Assembly: GCA_964652155.1 (NCBI GenBank)
Contig: CAZZBK010000011.1
Coordinates: 1 to 64,000 of the forward strand
Direction: 5' to 3'
Length of the DNA stretch: 64,000 nt
From: CAZZBK01 sp964652155
GTDB taxonomy: Bacteria; Planctomycetota; Planctomycetia; Pirellulales; PNKZ01
Shown here: positions 43,523 to 51,886 of the stretch, in pieces
How positions within the stretch are numbered: the first letter of the stretch is position 1
Layout: every line of letters begins with the position of its first letter
Position numbers and translations under genes: made by a program
The notes under the pieces: generated by a model
Told to the model about the DNA's origin: nothing
The model's database searches: none
The model's input: the letters and a program-made list of their open reading frames with translations, nothing else

Positions 43523-44410
43523 CTACAGCAGCCCGTAGGTCGTGAGGGTCTTGCGCAACTTGGCCTCTTCGGCCGTCGAGAGCGGGAACATCGGCAGCCG
43601 CAATTCGCCGGTGTCGCGGCCAAGCATTTGCATCGCCGCCTTGATGGGGATCGGGTTGGTCGAGAGCCCGAGCATGTCGCGACACAACGGAAAGAGCTTA
43701 TAGTGCCAGCGTCGCGCCTCGGCAAGATTGCCCGCGTCGAAGGCCTTGATCATCTGGATGACATCCCTGGGGACGATATTCCCGACGACCGAGATCACGC
43801 CTCGCCCCCCCAGTGACATCAGCGGGAGCGTCAAGCTGTCGTCGCCACTGAGGATCGTGAGGTTCGTGTGCGCGAGGATCGCCGACGTCTGGTCCATCGA
43901 GCCGGTCGCCTCTTTGACGGTCGTGATGGTTGGAAATTCGGCGACCCGCACGATCGTCTCGGGCTCCATGTTTTTGCCGGTGCGACCGGGGATGTTGTAG
44001 ATACAGATCTCGAAGCCCACGGCCTCGGCCAGGGCCTTGTAGTGCTGGTAGTAGCCTTCCTGCGTGGGCTTGTTGTAGTACGGGGTGACAACGAGCGCAC
44101 CGTCGGCCCCGGCCTTCTCGGCAAATCGCGTGAGCCGCAGCGCTTCTTTGGTGCTGTTCGAGCCGGTGCCGGCCATCACCTTGCAACGTCCGGCGGCGTA
44201 TTGCACGACCTCGGCAATGACCCGCTCGTGCTCCTCGTGCGACAGCGTGGGACACTCGCCCGTGGTGCCGACGGGGACCAAGCCATTGGTTCCGGCGGCG
44301 ATTTGAAACTCGACCTGGGCTTTGAGAACCCCCCAGTCAATCTCGCCGTCCTTGAACGGAGTGGTAATGGCGACAGACAGGCCGGCAAACGCTTCACCTT
44401 TGGTGGTCAT
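43523..44410 (-). CDS. dapA: 4-hydroxy-tetrahydrodipicolinate synthase
   Basis: 295 residues, normal length. It condenses pyruvate with aspartate semialdehyde in the lysine/diaminopimelate path. Motifs: GTTGECPTLSHEEH, GTGSNSTKEAL, YYNKPTQEGYYQHY, YNIPGRTGKN (catalytic Tyr) and TTVKEATGSMDQ (Schiff-base Lys). Apparently a single-gene unit. No strong ribosome binding site is seen before ATG 44410. Downstream it is followed after about 115 bases by the GT39 gene on the same strand. Confidence 0.97.
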   Translation of the reverse strand: MTTKGEAFAGLSVAITTPFKDGEIDWGVLKAQVEFQIAAGTNGLVPVGTTGECPTLSHEEHERVIAEVVQYAAGRCKVMAGTGSNSTKEALRLTRFAEKAGADGALVVTPYYNKPTQEGYYQHYKALAEAVGFEICIYNIPGRTGKNMEPETIVRVAEFPTITTVKEATGSMDQTSAILAHTNLTILSGDDSLTLPLMSLGGRGVISVVGNIVPRDVIQMIKAFDAGNLAEARRWHYKLFPLCRDMLGLSTNPIPIKAAMQMLGRDTGELRLPMFPLSTAEEAKLRKTLTTYGLL

Positions 44411-44590
44411 GAGTTGAGGGAGGGGAGTGGGGTGAGGGATGGGGTGTGAGTGAGGCGAGATGATTTCGCCGCCGAGTTAATGACGTCGGCCCTTTCCAAG
44501 AGGATTATGATAGAAAACCCCGGCCACTCGTGCAAACCGTCGCCAGCGCGCTCGCGCTGGACGCGGGGGACTCGCGTAATTAGAATAAGA

Positions 44591-44647
44591 GCGTCTAAGT
44601 AAATGGCAGCAGAGAGGGGGGCTATCCCCAGCCATTTTTTTAGACGC
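44591..44647. repeat. Imperfect inverted repeat, MITE-like hairpin
   Basis: GCGTCTAAGTAAATGGC (44591-44607) and GCCATTTTTTTAGACGC (44631-44647) pair at 15 of 17 positions. Inside them GGGG-GCTAT-CCCC forms a smaller hairpin. It lies in the 395-base gap between dapA and the PASTA-Sel1 gene. The rest of the gap has no evident gene. It may be a miniature transposable element or one end of a lost insertion sequence. Confidence 0.75.
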
Positions 44648-44805
44648 CCTAAATGCTAGTGCCGAGCCTGCATTGGGTCCAGCTCATCTGGAGAACCCTG
44701 GCCAACCCAACTGTGCGCTGTTTACACGTACCAGGAGTTCGGATATTTGGCTGGACTTTAGTGTCCAGGAAGTAAGTCGCGAGAACACTTTTTCGGAGTG
44801 CTACC

Positions 44806-46452
44806 GTGCTTGCGTTCTTTCACCGTCGCGCGTGGACTCGCCTTCTTCAATCTCGCCAGGCGACGAAGTACTCTAAGTCACTCGGTTGGCTTGTTGGGAC
44901 TCTTGCCGCGTCGATCTGGGGATTCGCATCGTTCTGTGGGACAGCTTACGGCGACGAGTCGTTGCCTGTGCCTGCTGTGATCGGAAAGTCAGCCAAGGAG
45001 GCCAAGCAAACGCTCGAAGCCGCTGGGCTGATGACCCAGTTTCAGGTCGGCCCCGCAGCGGTCCAACCGGCTGATGCCTTTAAGGTACTGGACGTGTCGC
45101 CACGGCCTGGGACGACCGTGAAGCAAGGGAGCACTGTGCGAGTGACGGTCGCCGCACAACCCGCGGCATTAGCGCTGCCAAGCATCACCGTTCCGGACGT
45201 ACTGGGCTTGCCTGCCTCGGAGGCCCGAGCCGCGATTACTGCCGCGGGCTTGGCTGCCAAATTCAAACTGGGCCGAACCGCTCGTTTACCGGAGGAAGCG
45301 TTACGCGCGTATGCTTGCGATCCTGCGCCAGGGCGACGCGTCGCAGAAGGAACTATCGTTGCGTTGACGATTTACTCGAACATGCTCACGGCGGCTGACG
45401 AGGCCACGCGCAAACAGGCGGAGTCGGGATCGGCTGCGGAACAGTTCGAAGTCGCGCGGCGTTACAGCTTGGCGGAGGTGCCGCTAGACTTGGCGTTAGC
45501 TCGAAAGTGGATGCAAAAGGCGGCCGAGCAAGGCCATACCGGCGCGCAGCTCTCGCTGGGCAAGATGCTGCTGGACGGAGTCGGTGGCGATAGCAACGCT
45601 GAGCAAGGACGCCAGTGGCTGGAGAAGGCCGCTAACAACGGCGTACAGGATGCGCAGTATGAATTGGGCTTGGCCCTTTACCACGGCCGCGGGTTGAAAG
45701 CCGATCCGGCCACGGCCGCCAAGTGGTTGTATCGGGCTGCCAATCGAGATCACGGGCCCGCGCAGTTCGTGCTAGGCTGCATATTCGAGACGTCCGTGCC
45801 ACCCGATCATGCGTCGGCGTTGAGTTGGCTGCGCAAGGCTGCGTCGAATGGTGTGGCCGAGGCACCGGCGCGAATCGGGACCCTGTACTTAAACGGCTGG
45901 GGAGTCGAAGCGGACGACGCACAAGCGTTCGGCTACTTCCTCCAGGCGGCTGGCGCGGGGGATACGGCGTCACAGTACGACGTCGGGGTCTTGTATCGCG
46001 ATGGCTTCGGCACGGCCAGCGATCCGACCCGCGCTCGATACTGGTTCGAAATCGCCGCGAATAACGGCGAGGCTCGCGCACAAAATGAGCTAGGGCTGAT
46101 GTATCAAACCGGCGCGGGGGGCGCGGCCGATAAGGAGACTGCGGCGCGGTGGTTTCAAAAGTCGGCCGACAGGGGAAACCCCGTCGCGGAATACAATCTG
46201 GCGCACTTGCTCTCACAAGATCAGAAACTCGCCGAGGCAGCTGCTTGGTATCGCAAGGCTGCCGATCACGGTATTGCCGAAGCTCAATACCAATTAGGCA
46301 TGCTCTACGCGAACGGATATGGCGTGAAACCGAGCCGGGCAGAAGCCATGCTTTGGTATCTGCGCGCCGCGCTCCAAGGTCACCCCCAGGCACAAGTCAG
46401 CATGCGCAAATTGCTCGCCGAGACGAAGGCACCCGCCCCCGAGTCCAAATAG
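44806..46452 (+). CDS. Exported protein with two PASTA domains and Sel1-like repeats
   Basis: 548 residues. A long N-terminus has one hydrophobic helix at residues 27-49 (signal or anchor). Two PASTA domains follow (53-115, starting VPAVIGKSAKEAKQTLEAAG, and 127-191, VPDVLGLPASEARAAITAAG). From about 205 to 540 there are nine Sel1-like alpha-helical repeats of about 36 residues (AAEQGHTGAQLSLGKM and so on). PASTA domains normally sense peptidoglycan on PknB-type kinases or PBPs; there is no kinase here. GTG start with GGAG 8 bases upstream. First of three same-strand genes. It is predicted to bind a wall or envelope glycan and present a repeat scaffold. Confidence 0.88.
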   Translation: MLAFFHRRAWTRLLQSRQATKYSKSLGWLVGTLAASIWGFASFCGTAYGDESLPVPAVIGKSAKEAKQTLEAAGLMTQFQVGPAAVQPADAFKVLDVSPRPGTTVKQGSTVRVTVAAQPAALALPSITVPDVLGLPASEARAAITAAGLAAKFKLGRTARLPEEALRAYACDPAPGRRVAEGTIVALTIYSNMLTAADEATRKQAESGSAAEQFEVARRYSLAEVPLDLALARKWMQKAAEQGHTGAQLSLGKMLLDGVGGDSNAEQGRQWLEKAANNGVQDAQYELGLALYHGRGLKADPATAAKWLYRAANRDHGPAQFVLGCIFETSVPPDHASALSWLRKAASNGVAEAPARIGTLYLNGWGVEADDAQAFGYFLQAAGAGDTASQYDVGVLYRDGFGTASDPTRARYWFEIAANNGEARAQNELGLMYQTGAGGAADKETAARWFQKSADRGNPVAEYNLAHLLSQDQKLAEAAAWYRKAADHGIAEAQYQLGMLYANGYGVKPSRAEAMLWYLRAALQGHPQAQVSMRKLLAETKAPAPESK

Positions 46453-46481
46453 ACAACGCTCTGTTCGAAAGGACCATTCCG

Positions 46482-47912
46482 ATGAATCGCGACCCCCGCA
46501 TCGTGTTCCCCGTTCAGTTCTTGGCCGGCGTGCTGGCGTCGTCGTTCCTGAGCTTGGTTCCCACGATGGCGGTCTGCCAGGACGAGGCCAAAGGTTCCAA
46601 CGGCGGATTGCTGCAAAACGTCTTCAACCAAGGCAAATCGCTCTTTACTGTCTCACCGAACAAGGCCCGCGAGTGGGAGGAAAAAGGGATCCACGCGCAA
46701 GCGGCGCAAGCGCATGAGAAAGCACTGGGAGGCGCGTTGGGCCTGCGGAAGGAGACACCTGAAGAGAAGTCGCAAGGCGACAAAAATCAAGCCGAATGGA
46801 AGGCGCGGCGAGATGCCAGGATCGCCGAGCAGAAGGCCGAGCAAAAGGCCAAGGACGAGTTCTTCGATCAATCGATCAAGGCCCTGGATGGGTTCTTCAA
46901 GCAGGCGGACAACACAAAAGCTAATCTCGCCTACAACGAACTTTTATTACAACACAAAGCAATGACCGTCATAGAAAAACGAGTCGAAGGGCATCTCGAT
47001 GAACTCGGGGTGGAAGACGATGCCACGAGGAAGGAAATCATTGCGGAAGCGAAGGACAAAGCTCCTGAAATCTTGGACCTAGCCCGACCCTCTATCGACG
47101 GAAATAGAGAGGCGACGCCAGAGGAAAGGAAGGCGGTGGCTAGTCTCTTCGAGGATATTAATAAACGGGTTACGGAGCGTGTGGAATCCAAGCCGCTGGA
47201 GAACGCGACCCCCGCGTCCAAGCCACAAACCACCCCATCCGCCCCCCAGCCACCGTCCGCGCCGGCCAGGACTCCGGAAGATGAAGAAGCCGATCGGAGG
47301 GTGCAGGAAATGGTGACATTAGCTCAGGAAGCCCTGGCGAACATAAAAAAACGAGAGGCCTTTGTCGAGGCGGTTGCGAGTGAGACCGATAAGGATCCGC
47401 CGAAAGATCCACCCAAGGCTAAAGATCCGCTGAAACCGCCGGAAACACCGCCAGGGCAGCAGCGCGAAGTGACCGACAGCGAATTTAATGAGCTGATGCG
47501 CGATCTGGTCAACAGCCTGGAAAACAAGCCGAGCCAAGGACTACGTCCCTTGGAAGGTCTGACCCAGGAAGAGTTGGCGGAATTGCGACGGCGCGCCCGT
47601 GCGAATTCTTCTGCCCAGTCTACCGCTCTCGGCAAGCCAACCGATCTTGGGGCGCCATCGCAGGCCACGAACGAGGAATACCGCCGCCGAGCACAGGGAC
47701 TCCTCGCCGCCAAGGACGAGAAGGACCGCCTAGCACAACGCTACCTCGATCTGGCGTCGGAACTCGATGGCGGATTGCGTCAAAAAGAGGCGTGGGAGGC
47801 CTATCAACGAAGCTTGGCGAATTACAATCGCTTAAAAGCCGCCTGGGAAGCAGCCAATCCGGTCTGCCCTAAATGCGGTAATCGGCATCCGCCAGACTGG
47901 CATCCACTATAA
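46482..47912 (+). CDS. Exported coiled-coil protein with C-terminal CxxC
   Basis: 476 residues. Signal peptide residues 1-31 (core FLAGVLASSFLSLVP). Helical, Lys/Glu-rich coiled-coil segments (about 60-140 and 340-440) flank a Pro-rich linker (about 220-320) with repeated Lys-Asp-Pro-Pro. The C-terminus ends in NPVCPKCGNRHPPDWHPL, a zinc-ribbon half. AAGGA lies before ATG 46482, 29 bases after the PASTA-Sel1 gene; 49 bases separate it from the PDZ-Sel1 gene. Composition is more AT-rich in the middle. No known enzyme. Confidence 0.78.
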   Translation: MNRDPRIVFPVQFLAGVLASSFLSLVPTMAVCQDEAKGSNGGLLQNVFNQGKSLFTVSPNKAREWEEKGIHAQAAQAHEKALGGALGLRKETPEEKSQGDKNQAEWKARRDARIAEQKAEQKAKDEFFDQSIKALDGFFKQADNTKANLAYNELLLQHKAMTVIEKRVEGHLDELGVEDDATRKEIIAEAKDKAPEILDLARPSIDGNREATPEERKAVASLFEDINKRVTERVESKPLENATPASKPQTTPSAPQPPSAPARTPEDEEADRRVQEMVTLAQEALANIKKREAFVEAVASETDKDPPKDPPKAKDPLKPPETPPGQQREVTDSEFNELMRDLVNSLENKPSQGLRPLEGLTQEELAELRRRARANSSAQSTALGKPTDLGAPSQATNEEYRRRAQGLLAAKDEKDRLAQRYLDLASELDGGLRQKEAWEAYQRSLANYNRLKAAWEAANPVCPKCGNRHPPDWHPL

Positions 47913-47961
47913 TCGTTGGCCATCCAACTCAACATTGATTGTTCCACTGAAGGTGTCCATC

Positions 47962-49938
47962 ATGCGATGGCAAACAGTTTCCCTGCTTGCTTGGCTGTTG
48001 GGATGCGGTCACTGCTTCAACACGCACGAGGCACGGCTCCTGGCGGCCGAACCGACGGTACAATCCTCGCAGCCACGTGAGCGCAAAGGTTCGGTTGTCG
48101 CCGCTGTTGAACGGTCTCTCCAGATTCAGCTCGACTCGACCGTGGGCGTTGCCGTGGGAGACAAGGTAGAAGTCTTGGTTGTCATTCCGGGCTTGGACGA
48201 GCTGGCGCTGGTCGCCAGTGGAAAGGTCAGCGCGATCCGGGCGGACGGCGTGACCGCGACCATCGAGACTTCCACGGGCACGGTCGCGGTGGGGCAGCAA
48301 GCGCGGATCTTCACGACACTTCCCATGGTCACTGCTCCGCGTCCAGAAGTGGATCGGAGTAAGCGGGCTTACCTAGGAGTGCGCATAGCCAATGCCACGC
48401 TCGAAGATGCGCGCCGCGCCGGGTTGTCCGAGGCCCTGGGCGTGGTGATTCAAACGACCATCCCGCAAAGCCCGGCCAAGCAATCCGACCTGCAAGCCAA
48501 CGACATCGTCCTCAAGATCGACAGCGAGTTGACACCGAACGTCGCTGCTTTCTTAAAGGTTGTGGAGGCACGGAAGCCCGGAGATCGAGTGACCTTGGTC
48601 ATCGCTCGCGGAACAAAACATTACAAGCTGGACGTAGTAATGGGCGAGGATCCGGGGGAAGCGACCTACTTGAGCCTCGCAAAGCAGGGCGCGGAAGAAG
48701 GGGATGTCGTCATGATGGAGCTGCTCGGCGATTGCTACTACCGAGGCATGCATGTCACACAAAACAAGGGTACGGCTGCGCAGTGGTATCGCCGCGCTGC
48801 GGAACAGGGCCACGCGCCAAGCCAAACCTGTCTGGGCACTCTCTATGAGAACGGGGAAGGCGTTACCAAGAATTTAACCGAGGCATACAAATGGTATCTC
48901 ATGGCGGCCGAGCAGGGCAACACCAAGGGCCAGTACTACGCAGGCGTTTGCCTCGCGGATGGCAAAGGGACGAGCCTCGATGACCAGGCAGCTGTCAAGT
49001 GGTTCCAATTAGCGGCCAACGCAGGGTTTCCCAACGCGCAGAATTTCCTTGGTACGATGTACCAGCAAGGCCGCGGTGTCGTCAAAGACGAGGCAGCGGC
49101 GGCCCGTTGGTATCGCTTGGCCGCCGATCAAGGCGACGCGTGGGGGCTGGTCAACCTGGGCCACCTGTACGAAGAAGGTCGCGTAGTGCCGCAAAGCTCG
49201 GCGCAAGCCGCTGCTCTGTTCCAGCAGGCCGCCGAGAAGGGACAGCTCGATGCACAGCGCACGCTGGGTATCTGGTATCAGACCGGACACGGCGTCCAGC
49301 AGGATTACGCGCAGTCGGTCAAGTGGAGCCAGCAAGCGGCCGATCGCAACGATGCCATCGCGCAATTTTACCTCGGAATCGCCTATGACAATGGCTGGGG
49401 CGTGGCGGAAAACAAGCAGACCGCGTTTCAGTGGTATCGCAAAGCGGCAGACCAGAAACTTCCTTCGGGCCAATACAATGTGGGCGCCTGTTACGCAGAC
49501 GGTGTTGGGGTCACTCGCGACGACCGATCGGCAATCGAATGGTTTCGCAAAGCCGCTGATCAAGGATCTCCCGAAGCGCAAGTCCGCCTAGGCTTTATGT
49601 ACGCGAAAGGTCTCGGCGTAACCAAGAATGAAGAGCAAGCCGTCGAATGCTTTCACAAGGCCGCCAAGCAAGGCTTAGCTATCGGGCAAGCTAATTTGGG
49701 TATCATGATCCTGCGCGGCGCCGGCGTCCAGCGGGATTACGCCGTGGCGATGGATTGGTTTCGCCTGGCCGAAGCGCAAGGTAACGCCGAAGCCATCGTC
49801 AACATCGGCGTAATGTACGAGAACGGTTGGGGAGTGCCCCAAAATCGCACCGAGGCCATCGCGTATTACCTTAAAGCCTCCGACCTGGGCGACGCGTTCG
49901 CCAAGCAGTGCCTGCGAAAACTGGGCATCCAGCCATGA
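47962..49938 (+). CDS. Exported protein with PDZ domain and Sel1-like repeats
   Basis: 658 residues. Short N-terminal signal (LLAWLLGCGHC). A beta-rich domain (about 42-118) has a repeated V.ATIETSTGTVAVGQQ pattern. The PDZ domain is at about 136-228 (YLGVRIANATLEDARRAG, then PAKQSDLQANDIVLKID). From about 240 to 650 there are eleven or twelve Sel1-like repeats (AEQGHAPSQTCLGTLYENG). PDZ domains of this type are usual in HtrA proteases, but no protease domain is present. It forms a trio with the two genes upstream. Predicted: an envelope adaptor that binds protein C-termini and stacks a repeat scaffold. Confidence 0.88.
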   Translation: MRWQTVSLLAWLLGCGHCFNTHEARLLAAEPTVQSSQPRERKGSVVAAVERSLQIQLDSTVGVAVGDKVEVLVVIPGLDELALVASGKVSAIRADGVTATIETSTGTVAVGQQARIFTTLPMVTAPRPEVDRSKRAYLGVRIANATLEDARRAGLSEALGVVIQTTIPQSPAKQSDLQANDIVLKIDSELTPNVAAFLKVVEARKPGDRVTLVIARGTKHYKLDVVMGEDPGEATYLSLAKQGAEEGDVVMMELLGDCYYRGMHVTQNKGTAAQWYRRAAEQGHAPSQTCLGTLYENGEGVTKNLTEAYKWYLMAAEQGNTKGQYYAGVCLADGKGTSLDDQAAVKWFQLAANAGFPNAQNFLGTMYQQGRGVVKDEAAAARWYRLAADQGDAWGLVNLGHLYEEGRVVPQSSAQAAALFQQAAEKGQLDAQRTLGIWYQTGHGVQQDYAQSVKWSQQAADRNDAIAQFYLGIAYDNGWGVAENKQTAFQWYRKAADQKLPSGQYNVGACYADGVGVTRDDRSAIEWFRKAADQGSPEAQVRLGFMYAKGLGVTKNEEQAVECFHKAAKQGLAIGQANLGIMILRGAGVQRDYAVAMDWFRLAEAQGNAEAIVNIGVMYENGWGVPQNRTEAIAYYLKASDLGDAFAKQCLRKLGIQP

Positions 49939-50054
49939 GCGCTGGCGAAGGAGCAGAAGGAAAAAAGTACCGCTGATGAACTCGGATCAACAACGTCGAG
50001 GAGGGATGTCAGAGCATGGCTACCATTCTTTTCTCCCCACTCTGGTCTCCCCTC

Positions 50055-50768
50055 TCACCTAACCAACTCTTTCATCTCGCGAACCGCCTGCTGAAAGCCG
50101 ACCATCACAGAGCGGGCGACAATGCTGTGGCCGATGTTCAACTCGCACATCTGTGGAATCTGAGCGATCGGTAGCACATTGCGGTAGGTGAGCCCGTGTC
50201 CGGCGTGGAGCACCATGCGGCTGTCGACAATCAATTTGGCGGCTTGCGTCAACTTGACAAGTTCGGCATTCCGCGGGGCACCGTCCTTGGCCAAGGCGTA
50301 TTGTCCGGTATGCAGCTCGACAGCGTCGGCACCGGTGGCCGCGCCGGCCTCGATCTGAGCCGCATCGGCATCGAGAAACAGGCTCACGACAATGCCCGAC
50401 GCTTGGAGCTTTTTCACCGCGACAGCGACGCGCGCTTGTTGGCCGACGACGTCGAGCCCCCCCTCGGTTGTGACCTCGGCGCGGTTTTCTGGCACCAGCG
50501 TGGCCTGATCGGGCTTGGTTGCCAGGGCGATGTTGATCACATCGTCACTGAGTGCCAGCTCCAAGTTGAGTTTGACCGTCACGGTCTCGCGCAGCAGCCG
50601 CAAGTCGCGATCCTGGATGTGTCGGCGATCCTCGCGCAAATGCACGGTGATGCCGTCGGCCCCGCCCAACTCGGCCAGCGCGGCTGCCCAAATCGGGTCA
50701 GGCTCAACCGTCCGCCGGGCCTGACGAACGGTCGCCACGTGATCGATATTGACGCCTAATTGAGCCAT
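50055..50768 (-). CDS. pdxJ: Pyridoxine 5'-phosphate synthase
   Basis: 237 residues, normal length. It makes pyridoxine 5'-phosphate from 1-deoxyxylulose-5-phosphate and 3-hydroxy-1-aminoacetone phosphate in the DXP-dependent vitamin B6 route. Motifs: LGVNIDHVATVRQAR, GADGITVHLREDRRHIQD, LVPENRAEVTTEGG and AVELHTGQYA. No partner pdxA is seen within the window, and the gene stands alone. Confidence 0.97.
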   Translation of the reverse strand: MAQLGVNIDHVATVRQARRTVEPDPIWAAALAELGGADGITVHLREDRRHIQDRDLRLLRETVTVKLNLELALSDDVINIALATKPDQATLVPENRAEVTTEGGLDVVGQQARVAVAVKKLQASGIVVSLFLDADAAQIEAGAATGADAVELHTGQYALAKDGAPRNAELVKLTQAAKLIVDSRMVLHAGHGLTYRNVLPIAQIPQMCELNIGHSIVARSVMVGFQQAVREMKELVR

Positions 50769-50884
50769 CGGAGAATGAAGCTGAAATCAAGAACAAATTG
50801 CCACGCCACGCATCAAGAGCCGAGTTGCTCGACGAGCCGAGATTATAACGGTTCGAGGACGCGTCACAAGCAAGGGACTCAACC

Positions 50885-51067
50885 ATGACGCCGTGGATCA
50901 CCCTAGCGGCCCTGTCGCTGCTGTTGGTCGAGGGCTTCGCGCTGTCGGTCTTTCCGCACCAGGTCAAACGACTGCTCGAAGACGCCGAGCCGAGCATGCT
51001 CCAGATTCTCGGCCTCGTCGAGACGGTCATCGCCACCGGTCTGATCGTAGGGCTTATGCTGAACTGA
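50885..51067 (+). CDS. DUF2065 small membrane protein
   Basis: 60 residues with two hydrophobic helices (WITLAALSLLLVEGFALSVF and LGLVETVIATGLIVGLML) separated by HQVKRLLEDAEPSMLQI. The pattern VEGFALSVFPHQVKRLL is that of DUF2065 (YjeT-like), a small inner-membrane protein of unknown function. ATG at 50885 is preceded by AAGGGA. It is divergent from pdxJ and followed after 120 bases by a small soluble gene. Confidence 0.8.
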   Translation: MTPWITLAALSLLLVEGFALSVFPHQVKRLLEDAEPSMLQILGLVETVIATGLIVGLMLN

Positions 51068-51187
51068 GCCCGTGCAGCCAACCGTGGACCCGCTCGTTTT
51101 TCGGCATTATTTTCCTGGCACGTGCACGAATCTGACCTAGATTTGAGATGGGTCTCGTGTGTCCTCGACTCCTCTGACGACTCAACC

Positions 51188-51520
51188 ATGAAGATGCAAG
51201 AACTGGCGGCGGCGATCGAACGGCTCCAGCCCGAGGCCGCGCCACGCGACGTGGCGCGGCTGTGTCTGCTGCTGGCCAACGCCGTCGACGACCTCGACGC
51301 GCTCGAAGACGACTCGCGGCTCACCGATTGCTGGAAGCAAACCGGTTGGCGCTTGCAGCAGGCCAGCGATCAGCACGCGGCCATGACCGAAGAACTCGAA
51401 CAACTCGCGGCCGAAACGCCCGAGTCCCTCGACGAACAGCAAATTTGGGTCCTGGTTCGGGCCATCAAGGTCCAGAGCCGCGTGTTGCAAATGTATCTCG
51501 GCCCCGGCTTGGCCGTCTGA
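51188..51520 (+). CDS. Small soluble helical protein of unknown function
   Basis: 110 residues from ATG 51188 (an earlier in-frame ATG exists at 51122). Strongly acidic and helical, with LLANAVDDLDALEDD and an amphipathic C-terminal stretch, EQIWVLVRAIKVQSRVLQ-like in character. No motif identifies it. It may be a small regulatory or adaptor protein. It is on the same strand as the DUF2065 gene but too far away to call co-transcribed. Confidence 0.55.
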   Translation: MKMQELAAAIERLQPEAAPRDVARLCLLLANAVDDLDALEDDSRLTDCWKQTGWRLQQASDQHAAMTEELEQLAAETPESLDEQQIWVLVRAIKVQSRVLQMYLGPGLAV

Positions 51521-51886
51521 CTCGCCGTCGCTTTACGATCGCCCCATATACAACAGCTTCGTTAGCAGCCCTCACTGAGCCGCGCGAAGGCGGAAGTCGT
51601 TGCCACAAAGATCACAAAGCGGCACAAAACGGAGGAGCCGTGAGTTGCAACCTCCGTGCGAATCGAGCACGAACCGATCAGCAACTTCGGAATACATTTA
51701 CGGCGCCTCAAAGAATCCTTTCCGCTCCGTCATCAACTCATTCGACAGTCCTATCGGTCCAGTTGTCATTTTGCGTCGCTTTGCGTTCTTTGCGGCCACT
51801 TCCTGATTGGACTAGAGTGCTCAGAACAGCGTGAGTCATGCCGAGCGCGAACGACGCGGCCCGCGCTCGGCACATGACCCGTACGA
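51521..51886. other. Non-coding gap with low-information ORFs
   Basis: 366 bases between the small gene and the DUF1559 gene. Short ORFs rich in Cys/Arg/Ser and the phrase CTTTGCGTTCTTTGCGGCC look like dispersed repeat DNA rather than genes. Confidence 0.5.

Noticed and set aside
44806..46452. PknB-type kinase or penicillin-binding protein
   Set aside because: The PASTA domains are followed by Sel1 repeats and preceded only by one hydrophobic helix; no kinase or transpeptidase domain exists.
47962..49938. HtrA-like protease
   Set aside because: Only a PDZ domain is present; there is no trypsin-like domain or catalytic triad before it.
51521..51886. Short ORFs between the small helical gene and the DUF1559 gene
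   Set aside because: Low complexity, Cys/Arg/Ser-rich and without initiation signals; they resemble the usual false ORFs in dispersed repeat DNA.
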